Source of the DNA: Deinococcus metallilatus
GTDB taxonomy: Bacteria; Deinococcota; Deinococci; Deinococcales; Deinococcaceae
Direction: 5' to 3'
Length of the DNA: 64,000 nt
Assembly (NCBI RefSeq): GCF_004758605.1
Contig: NZ_CP038511.1
Location: forward strand, 336,001 to 400,000
In this document: positions 27,683 through 36,292 of the stretch, piece by piece
Numbering within the stretch: the first letter of the stretch is position 1
How the letters are laid out: every line of letters starts with the position of its first letter
The notes under the pieces: generated by a model
The model's input: only the letters and a program-made list of their open reading frames with translations
Database searches by the model: none
What the model was told of the DNA's origin: nothing
Made by a program: the position numbers and the translations under genes

Positions 27683-27714
27683 TATACCAGCCCTTTACTT
27701 CCCGGACCTAAGGT
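27683..27714 (+). promoter_or_regulatory. Direct-repeat promoter K
   Basis: Plus strand: TATACC (27683-27688), 5 nt, TTTACT (27694-27699), 9 nt, -10 TAAGGT (27709-27714). It drives the helix-hairpin-helix gene and possibly the DUF347 gene behind it. Confidence 0.8.
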
Positions 27715-27767
27715 GCCCCCCAGCGGTTCCCACGAGGAACAAACCCGAACCGCTCCCGGAGGTCCCT

Positions 27768-28112
27768 ATGAACCGTTCCACGAGCTTCGCCCTGCTGGCT
27801 GCCCTCGCCTCGATGGGTCTCGCTGGCGCCCAGAGCCAGGCGACCGGCCACGCCGCCGCACCCACCGCTCAGGCCGCCAGGGGGACGGCCATGACCATGA
27901 CGGGTTCTTCCTGCGCCAAGGTGCTTAAGGCCAAGGTCAACCTGAATAAAGCGAGCCAGGCAGACCTCCAGTGCCTCAAGGGCGTGTCCGCGACCACGGC
28001 CAAGGACATCATCGCCAACCGGCCCTTCAAGGACAGTGGCGACTTCTCCCGGAAGATCGAGGTCATCGGCCGCAAGCTGTGGAACGACAACAAGGCCAAC
28101 CTCACCTTCTGA
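27768..28112 (+). CDS. Secreted helix-hairpin-helix (ComEA-like) protein
   Basis: A 114-residue exported protein: signal peptide ending AGAQS, a low-complexity Ala/Thr linker, then one ComEA-type HhH unit (KVNLNKASQADLQCLKGVSATTAKDIIANRPF, DSGDFSRKIEVIG). ComEA binds incoming DNA during transformation, but stand-alone secreted HhH proteins of this size exist with unproved roles. GGAGGT lies 5 nt before the ATG. A hairpin follows its stop. Confidence 0.82.
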   Translation: MNRSTSFALLAALASMGLAGAQSQATGHAAAPTAQAARGTAMTMTGSSCAKVLKAKVNLNKASQADLQCLKGVSATTAKDIIANRPFKDSGDFSRKIEVIGRKLWNDNKANLTF

Positions 28113-28119
28113 ATCCCTG

Positions 28120-28153
28120 GGGGCGCCCGGAGGACCACGCCCTCCGGCGCCCC
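28120..28153 (+). terminator. GC-rich hairpin, possible terminator or attenuator
   Basis: A 13-bp stem with one bulge and a 7-nt loop, followed by a C/T-rich tail. It sits between the HhH gene and the DUF347 gene and could allow partial read-through. Confidence 0.6.
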
Positions 28154-28209
28154 TTCCCCTTCCGTACGTGAACACGATCCCGCCCACCCACCGACCCCAT
28201 GAGGCAGAC

Positions 28210-29007
28210 ATGGACTCGACCCTGACCACCGCACCCCTCAGCCCGGGCCGGACCCTGTGGAGCAAAGTTCCCGAGGTCACGGCGTTTTTCTGGATCGTCA
28301 AGGTGATGGCGACGACGGTCGGCGAGACCGCGGCGGACTATCTGAACCGCAACCTGCACCTGGGCCTCACCGGCACGACCCTGCTGATGAGCGTCCTGCT
28401 GGCGCTGGCCCTAGTCGCCCAGTTCCGCACGAAACGCTATGTCCCCGGTGTCTACTGGCTCGCCATCGTGCTGATCAGCGTGGTGGGCACCCTGATCACC
28501 GACAACCTCACGGACAACTTCGGGGTCAGCCTGTGGACCAGCACCGGGGTCTTCAGCGTGGCCCTGATTGCGACCTTCGCCCTGTGGTACCGCCGTGAGG
28601 GCACCCTCTCGATCCACAGCATCTTCACCCCGAGACGGGAGGCGTACTACTGGCTGGCGATCCTCTTCACCTTCGCGCTGGGCACGGCGGCGGGCGACCT
28701 GATGGCCGAACAGTTGCAGCTCGGCTACCTGCCCTCGGCCCTGATCTTTGCGGGCGTGATCGCCGCCGTGGCGCTCGCCCACGTGTACGGCGGGCTGAAC
28801 GGCATCCTGGCCTTCTGGCTCGCCTACATCGTGACCCGGCCGCTGGGCGCGTCCATCGGGGACTACCTCTCGCAGGGCCGGGACGTGGGCGGGCTGGGGC
28901 TGGGCAGCACGGCCCTCAACGCCATCTTCCTGTGCTCGATCCTGGCGGTGGTCGCCTACCTGACGTTCTCGCGCCGCGACCAGGTCCGGGTCACGGAGCC
29001 CTCCTGA
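28210..29007 (+). CDS. DUF347/COG4705-type membrane protein
   Basis: A 265-residue protein with four repeats, each made of two membrane helices, carrying the conserved KV-x-TT-x-GE-x-x-x-D-like motif. Examples are KVMATTVGETAADYL, ISVVGTLITDNLTD, FALGTAAGDLM and RPLGASIGDYLSQ. The family is widespread near two-component systems and metal loci, but its function is not established to my knowledge. GAGG precedes the ATG by 5 nt. No box of its own was seen, so transcription is probably by read-through from promoter K. Confidence 0.8.
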   Translation: MDSTLTTAPLSPGRTLWSKVPEVTAFFWIVKVMATTVGETAADYLNRNLHLGLTGTTLLMSVLLALALVAQFRTKRYVPGVYWLAIVLISVVGTLITDNLTDNFGVSLWTSTGVFSVALIATFALWYRREGTLSIHSIFTPRREAYYWLAILFTFALGTAAGDLMAEQLQLGYLPSALIFAGVIAAVALAHVYGGLNGILAFWLAYIVTRPLGASIGDYLSQGRDVGGLGLGSTALNAIFLCSILAVVAYLTFSRRDQVRVTEPS

Positions 29008-29041
29008 CTCACCCCTGGTCGGGGTTCCTCCGGCGACCAGT

Positions 29042-29061
29042 CCCCACCCCGTTCGGTGGGG
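29042..29061 (+). terminator. Short hairpin after the DUF347 gene
   Basis: CCCCACC pairs with GGTGGGG around a 6-nt loop, 35 bp after the stop. It has no clear T run. Confidence 0.4.
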
Positions 29062-29245
29062 GCCGGTGTTGCAAACCGGGATGCGCAGTGTCCCCCACGT
29101 CACCCGGCAGGGCAAGGTCAAGCCAGTTCAGGCGCCCTGCTCTCCGCCCCCGCCGCATCCCATCGGTGGGGGAGGCTCGGCGGATCCCGGGAGCGGCCGA
29201 GGGGCAGGAATGGAAGCTCGCTTCCCCCTCAAGGAGCAACTCGGC

Positions 29246-29584
29246 ATGTTGAACCTCTCGGAGACCCTGGATGGTGTGCTGGTTCAAGGACTGCTGGTTT
29301 GGGTCTGGGTCATGGACGCCATCCTGCTGACCTATTGGGCACTCTCCGTAACGCTGGTCGCGGGGACGGCTCCCTCACGGCTGTGGGACCTTCATGGGCC
29401 TCAGGCCGGGGAGCAGTTGGAAGGGATGCTCGCCGCGGGCACCCTGGTCGGCGTGTCGGCCGTCCACCTGTTGGTTCGGGTGAAGACGCGGGGACCCTGG
29501 CTTCGCCGGTGCACAGTGGTCACGGCCCTGCTGTATGCGGCGCTCTTCGTGGCACTGGACATCATGGAATTCCTTGTGACGTGA
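29246..29584 (+). CDS. Small membrane protein (3-4 helices)
   Basis: A 112-residue protein with hydrophobic segments VLVQGLLVWVWVMDAILL, a central Gly-rich helix and a C-terminal helix ending DIMEFLVT. It is not recognised. AAGGAG lies 9 nt before the ATG at 29246; an in-frame ATG at 29210 is also possible. No box or neighbour gives a clue to its role. Confidence 0.6.
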   Translation: MLNLSETLDGVLVQGLLVWVWVMDAILLTYWALSVTLVAGTAPSRLWDLHGPQAGEQLEGMLAAGTLVGVSAVHLLVRVKTRGPWLRRCTVVTALLYAALFVALDIMEFLVT

Positions 29585-29696
29585 GGGGCTCGGGAAGCGG
29601 GAACGCGGGGAGGAGCTTCGCGCTTCCTGAAGCGGCTTCCTTCTTCAGCTCTCCACCGACGTGCCTCAACGTTCCCGGTGTCGTGAAAGGAGCGGC

Positions 29697-30101
29697 GTGT
29701 CCAAGCATCTGCTGCTGGTGGAAGACAACACGGCGGACCTGGAGCTGGCGCGCCTCGCGCTGGAGGCGAGTGAGGTGCAGTGCGACCTGAGCGTGGCCCG
29801 CGACGGGCAGGAGGCGCTGGACCTGCTGCGGGGCGCGGGCGTGCTGCCGGACCTGGTGCTGCTGGACCTGAACATGCCGCGCGTCAGCGGGCACGAGGTG
29901 CTGGCGGCCGTCAAGGGGGACGCCACACTCCAGCACGTGCCCGTGGTGGTGTTCACCACCTCGGACGAGGCGCGGGACCGGACGAGGGCGAGATCGGCGG
30001 GGGCCGACGGGTACGTCCTCAAACCCCAACATTTCGAGGAGCTGATCGCCGCCCTGAACGAACTCGGCCAGCGCTGGCTCACGCCCGGGCGCCCGGCTTG
30101 A
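29697..30101 (+). CDS. Single-domain response regulator (CheY/Rcp1-like)
   Basis: A 134-residue receiver domain only: VEDN acidic pocket, Asp57 in LVLLDLNMPR, TTSDEARD switch region and the Lys of YVLKPQ. This Rcp-type sequence usually pairs with phytochrome or hybrid kinases; no kinase is adjacent here. AAAGGAG lies 5 nt before the GTG start. Confidence 0.88.
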   Translation: MSKHLLLVEDNTADLELARLALEASEVQCDLSVARDGQEALDLLRGAGVLPDLVLLDLNMPRVSGHEVLAAVKGDATLQHVPVVVFTTSDEARDRTRARSAGADGYVLKPQHFEELIAALNELGQRWLTPGRPA

Positions 30102-30284
30102 GGCGGCGGACTTCCTCTGGAACTGTTGGTACGTGGCCGCTGGGTGTCCGTGGCCTGGCCCTGGCCGCCCCCATGGTCGAGCTGGTTGACGGCCTGCTGG
30201 ACATGCGGGATGACGAGCCATGAACTCAGGCATGGGAGGAACACAGCACCCTGGAGCAGGGGAAAAGCGTCCATCAAGCAGCGC

Positions 30285-30644
30285 GTGAAGGGCGGCCTCA
30301 CCGCCCCGGGTCTGACCGAGCCGCAGATCGAGCCGACGCCCGACGAGGATGACGGGCGGGACGGCCTGCCCTGCGCCGCCAGGCACGGCACCCGGCCGGT
30401 GCAGCAGACGACCGGGGGAACGTTTCTGGGCGACACCTTCATCGCCGGCCCGCAGGACGACACGGTGGAGATGGAACGGCGCAGCGCCGCCCTGGCGATG
30501 GACGCCGTGTTCAGGACCACCTCGCTGGCCGCCCTAGTCGTTCCGGGCTACCCCGTCCCCGAGCCGGTGCGGTCCCTGCTGCAAGATGACGTGGGCCGCT
30601 GTCGTGAGCGGGCCCGGTTCGCGCTGGACGACCTGATCGCCTGA
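30285..30644 (+). CDS. Small hypothetical protein
   Basis: About 119 residues, unrecognised. The C-terminal half (MERRSAALAMDAVFRTTSLAALVVPGY) looks helical, and the N-terminal half is charged and Pro-rich. The GTG start at 30285 is uncertain because no good ribosome site is visible; the frame is open from 30126. Codon use fits a real gene better than the opposite strand. Confidence 0.45.
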   Translation: MKGGLTAPGLTEPQIEPTPDEDDGRDGLPCAARHGTRPVQQTTGGTFLGDTFIAGPQDDTVEMERRSAALAMDAVFRTTSLAALVVPGYPVPEPVRSLLQDDVGRCRERARFALDDLIA

Positions 30645-30668
30645 GCGCGGCATACTGGTGGGCGGCAG

Positions 30669-31970
30669 ATGCACTTCCAGGACTTTCAATCGTTGTTAGG
30701 CTACGGGGAATCCGACTGGCTGGATTACAAGGCGGCGCTTGGCCCGGGCATCGAGCAGCCCGGCCTGCCCAAGGAGGTCCGGGCCCACGCCCAGGCCGAA
30801 CTGCTCAAGGACCTGATGTGCCTGGCCAACAGCCCGGCGCCGCGCCGGACGCGGTACCTGGTGCGGGGGGTCAAGGACCGGCCCGAGGGTCGGCACGTCG
30901 TCGGCGCCGCGCGGCCGCTGGATGACGCCGACGTGCAGACCTGGCTGGAGGGCCGCTTCGATCCGCCCCTGCAGGTGCAGTACTGGCAGTGGCCGCGGGC
31001 GGACGGCACCTTCGTGGGCGTGTTCGAGCTGCGCACGGCGCCGGGCGTGGTGCACGTCCCGGCCCGTTCGCTCGGGCAGGCCCTCGTGGAGGGCCAGGTC
31101 TGGTGGCGCCGCGGCTCGCGCAACACCCTGGCGGGCCGCGAGGGTCTCCAGGTGCTGTTCGGTCCTCCCCAGCCCGCCCCACTGGTCGGCTGGACGTTTT
31201 CGGACGGGGGCTGGGACGACCGCGCGGTCGTGGACCCACAGGTGAACCGGGCCATTCAGGACGGGCGCGCCGCCCTGCCGCCCCGCCTGGAGGAGGCCGT
31301 CGCCCAGCTGCGGGCCCTGGCGGCGCGCCCGCTTCCGTCCGGGGACGTGCCCGACACGGTGCTGGGCCTGTCCGGCCCGCAGCCCGCGGTGCCCGCCGTG
31401 CTGGACCCGGCGCAGGTGAAGGTGTTCCGGTCGCGGCTCGCGGGGTGGGGCGTGCAGGTTCCGGCCGAGGCGTTTCTGATGCGGGGGGTCTGGGCCGCCA
31501 CGCCTCACGTCTGGCCGTCGCCGTGGCAGGCCCTCGGGCAGGGGGCGCCCACCGGACCGGGGCTGGCGTGGTACGAGGCCTTCGCCGCCCTGGTGCGGCT
31601 GCTGGACGGGCATGCCCGGGAGGTCGAGGGGCTGAAGCAGTCCGCCGCGCGACCCCGCGTGACCCTCGCGGTGCGCAACGAGGGGGTGGGCGCGCTCGTG
31701 GAGGGGCACCTGCAACTCGTGCCGGTCGGGAACCTGCGCTTCAACTTCGGGGTGCTGGCCCGCGTGTTGCCCGGCCAGTCCCCGCGGGAGCTTCGCCCCG
31801 GACCCTCCGGCTCGGCGCAGGTCATGCTGGGCACCTTGCCCCCTCAGGGGAGCTGGACGGCCGGGAACCTGCCGCTGGAACGCGCCTGGGGCGAGCCGAG
31901 CGTCCTGAGATACGAGGTCACGGCGCGCAACCTGCGTGGGGCCGTGCGGGGCGACCTCGTGATCGCCTGA
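30669..31970 (+). CDS. AlbA_2 (Schlafen-like) domain protein
   Basis: A 433-residue cytoplasmic protein. The first roughly 150 residues match the AlbA_2/Schlafen nucleic-acid or ATP-binding domain: ESDWLDYKAAL, ELLKDLMCLANS, RYLVRGVKD, GVFELRTAPGVVHV, YxxxGSxN-like GSRNTLA. The remainder is unassigned, with a beta-rich C-terminus. AlbA_2 proteins act as transcription regulators or as parts of defence systems. No adjacent nuclease or defence partner was found. Confidence 0.75.
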   Translation: MHFQDFQSLLGYGESDWLDYKAALGPGIEQPGLPKEVRAHAQAELLKDLMCLANSPAPRRTRYLVRGVKDRPEGRHVVGAARPLDDADVQTWLEGRFDPPLQVQYWQWPRADGTFVGVFELRTAPGVVHVPARSLGQALVEGQVWWRRGSRNTLAGREGLQVLFGPPQPAPLVGWTFSDGGWDDRAVVDPQVNRAIQDGRAALPPRLEEAVAQLRALAARPLPSGDVPDTVLGLSGPQPAVPAVLDPAQVKVFRSRLAGWGVQVPAEAFLMRGVWAATPHVWPSPWQALGQGAPTGPGLAWYEAFAALVRLLDGHAREVEGLKQSAARPRVTLAVRNEGVGALVEGHLQLVPVGNLRFNFGVLARVLPGQSPRELRPGPSGSAQVMLGTLPPQGSWTAGNLPLERAWGEPSVLRYEVTARNLRGAVRGDLVIA

Positions 31971-32170
31971 CGCTCTGCCCCGCTCTTCGGGCCGTCCCCG
32001 GCCGTTCGGGGAGGTGGGGATCAACCCTGACGATGGGCATGGAGGAAGAGAAGCCCAGCTGTCTGTGGCGATCGGGGCGACCCAATTTCTCAGGCGCACT
32101 CCGTTGAAGGTGGTCCACCCGCGAGGCTCGCGTTCGGAGGTGGCGTGGCCCAGCCCCAGAGCTTGGGGGG

Positions 32171-32480
32171 TCAAAGCTGGGCTTCCGGCTCGGGAGCCCC
32201 CTCCTGACCGCTGGACTGGGACTCCACCTGCGTTCGCAGCATGGACGGCTGGAGGGGCAGCCTGTCCACGCGCCAGGCCAACACCCACCAGGCCGTGCGC
32301 CGAGTCATTTCGCAGGTTCACGCCGAACCGCTCCATGAACGTGCCGCGGAGAGCGAAGATCAGGTTCTCCCCCAGGATTTTGCCCGGCGGCTCCGCCGTG
32401 TTGCCGAAGCGCTGGCTCGGTGCGGAGGTGAAGCGGGCGCGTGGGCGCCCCCCATGCCCGTCATGAGTCGAGATCGCCAC
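32171..32480 (-). pseudogene. C-terminal remnant of a DUF4209-like protein
   Basis: The minus-strand frame from about 32480 encodes RFGNTAEPPGKILGENLI and RFGVNLRNDSAHGLVG; the LRN-x-x-AHGL motif is the hallmark of DUF4209 C-termini. The expected end (WWVLAWRV and onward) continues in another frame to a TGA at 32171, so there is a frameshift near 32290. No start or N-terminal part is present. Third positions are strongly G/C, which supports former coding. DUF4209 function is unknown to me. Confidence 0.5.
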
Positions 32481-32573
32481 CTCCTCGCTGATCTTGCCCG
32501 CAGGTCAAGTTGAACGCTAAGATTGTGAGGCGGAACCTGGTTGTCCATCTTTCCCCGGCGTCACGCTGGCGGC

Positions 32574-33026
32574 ATGGACGGGTCGCCGTGGTACCTGCTG
32601 ATGGGTACGCTGGTCGCCGCGACCCTGGCGGCGAGTTTCCACCGAGCGCGCGTCGACTGGCGGGAGAACAAGCGCCTCCTCCTGCTGGTGCTGGCCTCCG
32701 TCTTCCTGTGGCCGCTGGTGCTGGTCATGCTCTGGCTGGACCGGCAGCGGGTGATGCTTCGGAAGCCGGTCCCGCACGTGATCCTGTGGCTCTCGGACGT
32801 GGAGGGCCCGACGCGGCTGCGGGTGTTCAGGCGGGAAGTGCGGCTGCGCTGGCGGCACCGCTGGGCACGGGTGCTCGGCCCGCTCACGTTGCTGGTCCGG
32901 CCTCGCCCGACGCTAAACGCCCCACTCCTCTTCGCGCCTGGGCGGGTGATCCTCACGCCGCTGCTCTTCCAGGTGCAGGTGCTCTGGCGACACCACGGGA
33001 AGGTCCCCGCCCGTGACCTGCTGTGA
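32574..33026 (+). CDS. Small hypothetical membrane-anchored protein
   Basis: A 150-residue protein with two N-terminal hydrophobic helices (YLLMGTLVAATLAA; LLLLVLASVFLWPLVLVMLWL) and an arginine-rich C-terminal half. It is not recognised. The ATG at 32574 is 6 nt after CACGCT, a -10-like hexamer, so the mRNA may be leaderless. It is convergent with the next gene. Confidence 0.6.
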   Translation: MDGSPWYLLMGTLVAATLAASFHRARVDWRENKRLLLLVLASVFLWPLVLVMLWLDRQRVMLRKPVPHVILWLSDVEGPTRLRVFRREVRLRWRHRWARVLGPLTLLVRPRPTLNAPLLFAPGRVILTPLLFQVQVLWRHHGKVPARDLL

Positions 33027-33329
33027 CTACCACGGCAGCAAGGGGTGGCTGACCTCGGGTGGGGACAGGGGGGCGGGCGCTGGACGGCCCATCAGGGTGA
33101 AGTGCCCCGGACCCCCCCAAGCCAGGGCGTCGTCGAGCAGGCCCAACAGGTCCTCGTAAGAAGCGTCGTCACGCGGCTCGATGGGTTCACCAGCTTCGTC
33201 GGTGACCCGCAGGCTGGCGGTGCGGCGACGCAGGGTGATGCTGACGTAGGTTGCGTGGGGGCCGTAACACGTCCGGACACGCTGGGCGTAATGGTGCGGG
33301 ACATCCTGGGTGTGCTTGAGCTGGCCCAT
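33027..33329 (-). CDS. Small hypothetical protein (100 aa)
   Basis: A soluble 100-residue protein with segments YVSITLRRRTASLRVTDEAGEPIEP and DLLGLLDDALAWGGPGHF, unrecognised. Codon use and amino-acid composition favour it over the opposite-strand frame. Its stop abuts the stop of the convergent gene. Confidence 0.55.
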   Translation of the reverse strand: MGQLKHTQDVPHHYAQRVRTCYGPHATYVSITLRRRTASLRVTDEAGEPIEPRDDASYEDLLGLLDDALAWGGPGHFTLMGRPAPAPLSPPEVSHPLLPW

Positions 33330-33454
33330 GCCCGCCCCCCACGCCGCCCGGCGTGAGGGCAGACACCTGGAACCCTCGGTCAGGGTCGAGGGTGGTCAAA
33401 GCAGCAACAGGCGCCTGCTGAGAACAAAGAAGGAAATTTCAACGTCGCTTCTGT

Positions 33455-33477
33455 GGCAGCCTCAATGTCAGGCTGCC
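33455..33477 (-). terminator. Hairpin after the 353-aa gene
   Basis: GGCAGCCT pairs with AGGCTGCC around a 7-nt loop, 16 bp beyond the minus-strand stop at 33493. Confidence 0.5.
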
Positions 33478-33492
33478 CTCACCGGACCGTGT

Positions 33493-34554
33493 TCAACGCT
33501 GAATAGTGACATCAGCGGCCCATCCGGCGTATCCAAGGTAAGCGCCAGGTTCCCATTCACGGGTATCCAGAACGACCCGGATGCCCGCCCGCACAAGCGC
33601 CTCCACCTGCGGCAGGTCGTGCCCCTGGGTCGAAGGCTGGATCCAGTACAGCACGTCGGGTCGGTCTCGCAACAACCGTTGCAGGGTGCCAGGCTCCATA
33701 TCGAAGCCCTCGTCGTCATACCTGAGCAGGTACGGGCTGATGGCCGGAACGCCCGGTGTGGAACCGGCAATCCAGCGTTCAAACCCGTGCAAGGCGACCC
33801 GTAAGCCCTGCTGGATATGGGCGCGTATCAGCGCGCGGGTGTAGCTGTGCCGAGGGTCATCTTCTTCTCCAACAATCATGAGCGTGCTCCAGGAGCCATG
33901 CTGCGCTTTGGGATCCAAGCGTACAGGGTCGTCCAGGAAGACACTCGTGTGAATGCCGTACCCCTGGTATTGGATGCGGCTCAGTGTTCCTGCAACACCC
34001 GTCGTGTCTGGTGAGTTCACTTCCAGTTTTGAGATACGCCGCTTGATCCCCTCGATGTGGTCATGGGTGATAGGCGTCAGGTCCTCATAGAACACGTCTT
34101 TTCCTTGGTACCGCTGGATTTTGAGATAATCGGGGTGCAGGCGGACCGTGATCGCGCCAGTTACTTGTCCAAGCGCGTTGCGAAAGGCAGCCCGCTGCCC
34201 GGAAGGCACCATATCGGCCAGGACATCCCGTATCTGGTTATGCGTGAGTGTCCACGCGCTGGCGAGCGCGCTCGTCAGCTGCGGTCGAGAGACGTCAAAG
34301 CCTCGTGCCCCATCCGGGCGTTTCAGGGTCTGCAGGCGAACCTCGACGCGGTGTGCAGCGCGCCCGAGGTCCCAGGCCCAGTTGCCGGCGCGGGTCGCGA
34401 TGAGGTGCGGGAGGTCGTGGAGGCCGTGCGCGGCGCCCAAGGCGGCGGCCATCAGTTGCTCGCATTGCGCGACGCTGGGCACGAGCTCAAGGTTCAGGTG
34501 CGAGAACGCAGTGTGCAGATTGAGGGCTTGATGCCGAAGAGCGCGATCGTCCAT
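33493..34554 (-). CDS. Hypothetical protein (353 aa) beside the PRTRC cassette
   Basis: A soluble protein not recognised. Near the N-terminus, MAAALGAAHGLHDLPHLIATRA resembles the LGY-x-x-H/W-x-x-A helix that opens several plasmid-borne proteins, including the one at 42350. The C-terminal half contains a STLMIVGEEDDP segment and aromatic-rich beta stretches. Base composition is lower in G/C third positions than the core genes, as for other accessory genes here. It probably belongs to the mobile cargo around the PRTRC genes. Confidence 0.6.
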   Translation of the reverse strand: MDDRALRHQALNLHTAFSHLNLELVPSVAQCEQLMAAALGAAHGLHDLPHLIATRAGNWAWDLGRAAHRVEVRLQTLKRPDGARGFDVSRPQLTSALASAWTLTHNQIRDVLADMVPSGQRAAFRNALGQVTGAITVRLHPDYLKIQRYQGKDVFYEDLTPITHDHIEGIKRRISKLEVNSPDTTGVAGTLSRIQYQGYGIHTSVFLDDPVRLDPKAQHGSWSTLMIVGEEDDPRHSYTRALIRAHIQQGLRVALHGFERWIAGSTPGVPAISPYLLRYDDEGFDMEPGTLQRLLRDRPDVLYWIQPSTQGHDLPQVEALVRAGIRVVLDTREWEPGAYLGYAGWAADVTIQR

Positions 34555-34786
34555 AACAGTCCTGTCCGCGCGTCATCTGGGTTGGTCGGGTCCTCGCTTG
34601 CCGTCCCGGGGACGCGCGTTCAGGGCTGAGTTGGAGCGCAGCTCGTCGTGGACCGTGAGCGCCGGGGCGCCTGCGAGGGGTCACACCTGTGTTTTGAGCA
34701 TACACGATCAGGAGCATCTGGAACAGCGCCTTCGGGACGAGCGGCGTACGGCAGCCGCCTCGTCATCTCCTGTAAATCGCTGCCTC

Positions 34787-35524
34787 TTAACACCCCCGGC
34801 TGCTCAGCGCCGCGCCGCGCAACTCGAAGTACCGAGCATGGTGCGTGAGTTCCCCGTGCCGGAAGAGTTGCCACAGCAAGTCCAGGGCGTGCGTCGCCAC
34901 CATCCGCCCCACGAAGAGGTCCTGACGGCTCAAGGCCTCGATGGCGCTGCAACTCGGCGCATCGTCCTCGGGCACAGCGGTGTCCATCAGTTCGGGGTGA
35001 AGCTCCGTCGCACAGGGCAAATGATGCTTGAGGCGCTTGCCCGCTTCCCGGGGCGTCCCGAGGACGACCTGACCGGTCGTGAGGTCGTTCCCGCAGTCCA
35101 GCCAGTACCGCCAGGTGTACATCCCCTTCCCGTACGCGGCGAGGTGCAGACTCCTGCGGGCCGCCCGGGAGTCGACGCAACTGATGACCAGGTCCCAGGG
35201 CGCCCGGGCACGATGGCCGCTGAACTTGAGGGGGACAGCGACCCAATCGAGGTTGCACGCCAGGTTCACGCGCGTGACGAGCACCTCCGCCTTGTTGCGT
35301 CCCAGGTCGCTGTGGTGGTAGCGCTGGCGGACCAGGTTGGCGTGGCTCACCTCGTCCGGGTCGAAGGCGGTGATATGCAGGCCAGCGTGGTCCAACGCCC
35401 GGAGCGCCAGGTGCAGGTGAGTGAGCCCGGTCAACACTTCGCTGCCCGTACCGCCCACGCCGACGACGGCGATCTTCAGGCGTTCCCGGCCCAGGAAGCT
35501 GGAGGGGAGCTTGTGAGGCATCAT
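34787..35524 (-). CDS. PRTRC system ThiF-family protein (E1-like)
   Basis: A 245-residue ThiF/E1-like adenylating enzyme: nucleotide-binding GVGGTG at residues 22-27, FDPDEVSHANLVRQRY with the Asn/Arg/Gln set of E1 proteins, DLGRNKAEV with the conserved Lys, and ISCVDSRAAR. A Cys in WLDCGND is a candidate thioester residue. ATG at 35524 overlaps the stop of the PRTRC B gene as ATGA. PRTRC stands for ParB-related, ThiF-related cassette, a plasmid and integrative-element module of unproved function. Confidence 0.87.
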   Translation of the reverse strand: MMPHKLPSSFLGRERLKIAVVGVGGTGSEVLTGLTHLHLALRALDHAGLHITAFDPDEVSHANLVRQRYHHSDLGRNKAEVLVTRVNLACNLDWVAVPLKFSGHRARAPWDLVISCVDSRAARRSLHLAAYGKGMYTWRYWLDCGNDLTTGQVVLGTPREAGKRLKHHLPCATELHPELMDTAVPEDDAPSCSAIEALSRQDLFVGRMVATHALDLLWQLFRHGELTHHARYFELRGAALSSRGC

Positions 35525-36219
35525 CGCCCTCCCACGGCCTGTTCGAGGGTCAGGCCTGCCGGGACCAGCCACTCGTCCTTGAACTCGTCCGCTTCCCGCA
35601 CGGCGTCCCACAACTCGCGGTAAGTCCCTCCTGTCGCCCAACGCTTCTGGCTGTCAGCGGGCTTGACGAAGTTCGAGTAGAAGAAGGCTTGCGTCCAGGC
35701 GTCGGCGTTCTCCGGGGTGATGGCCCCCGGGCACTGCATGCTGCCGTTGCACACGGCGTGGTTGCTGAAGATGTTGAAGTACGGCGCGCGGTAGAGCGGG
35801 GTGTTCCCGGTGGGTCGCTCCGTGCCCCGCAGGGCGTAGGCGAACATCTGCGCGCCCCGGGTCACGAAGAGAAGACGTGGCTGGGGGAACACCTGCCCGT
35901 CCAGGGCGGCCACCGCCTTGTCCGTCGCGCCTTGGAAGAGCAATTTTCGTTCCTGACGCTCGACGACCCAGGCGAGGGAGCCGACCCCCAGGGCGACGAC
36001 GTGCTCAGGCACGAGGGTCAGGGTCTGCAGGGCGTTGAGTTTCAGCAACATCTCGATGGTGTCCCTCGTGACGTTGACGCCCTCGGCCATGTACAACGCT
36101 CCGTCCCGTTCTCCCAGGGCGTGCTGCATGACGACGCCCTGTTCCTGCCGATGGTCGGTGTACACGATCAGGGCGACCCGGGCGTGTACCTCGGGCAGGG
36201 CGTTCAATTCCAGTTGCAT
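35521..36219 (-). CDS. PRTRC system protein B
   Basis: A 232-residue protein with the PRTRC-B hallmarks: YRAPYFNIFSNHAVCNGSMQCPG, FFYSNFVKPADSQKRW and a C-terminal ELWDAVREADEFKDEWLVP. The central Asn-His-x-x-Cys region recalls E2/UBC-like folds proposed for this family; that role is unproved. It is immediately upstream of ThiF with a 4-bp overlap and is separated from the F gene by a terminator-like hairpin. Confidence 0.83.
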   Translation of the reverse strand: MQLELNALPEVHARVALIVYTDHRQEQGVVMQHALGERDGALYMAEGVNVTRDTIEMLLKLNALQTLTLVPEHVVALGVGSLAWVVERQERKLLFQGATDKAVAALDGQVFPQPRLLFVTRGAQMFAYALRGTERPTGNTPLYRAPYFNIFSNHAVCNGSMQCPGAITPENADAWTQAFFYSNFVKPADSQKRWATGGTYRELWDAVREADEFKDEWLVPAGLTLEQAVGGR

Positions 36220-36261
36220 ACGGCCCCTTGTCCCCGCCCCTGCGGGGGAGGGTCGAAAGCG

Positions 36262-36292
36262 AAAACGGGACGGAGGGCCTCCCCCGTCCCGT
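36262..36292 (-). terminator. Terminator between PRTRC F and B genes
   Basis: On the minus strand a 9-bp stem (ACGGGACGG and its complement) with a 10-nt loop is followed by TTTTCGCTTTC. It would reduce read-through into the B and ThiF genes. Confidence 0.65.

Noticed and set aside
30696..32480. A 594-codon minus-strand frame
   Set aside because: Most of it is antisense to the AlbA_2 gene. Only its first part (about 32290-32480) is real, as the DUF4209 remnant.
32241..32513. Plus-strand 90-codon ORF that looked gene-like
   Set aside because: It is antisense to the DUF4209 remnant, whose frame has stronger third-position bias and a recognisable motif.
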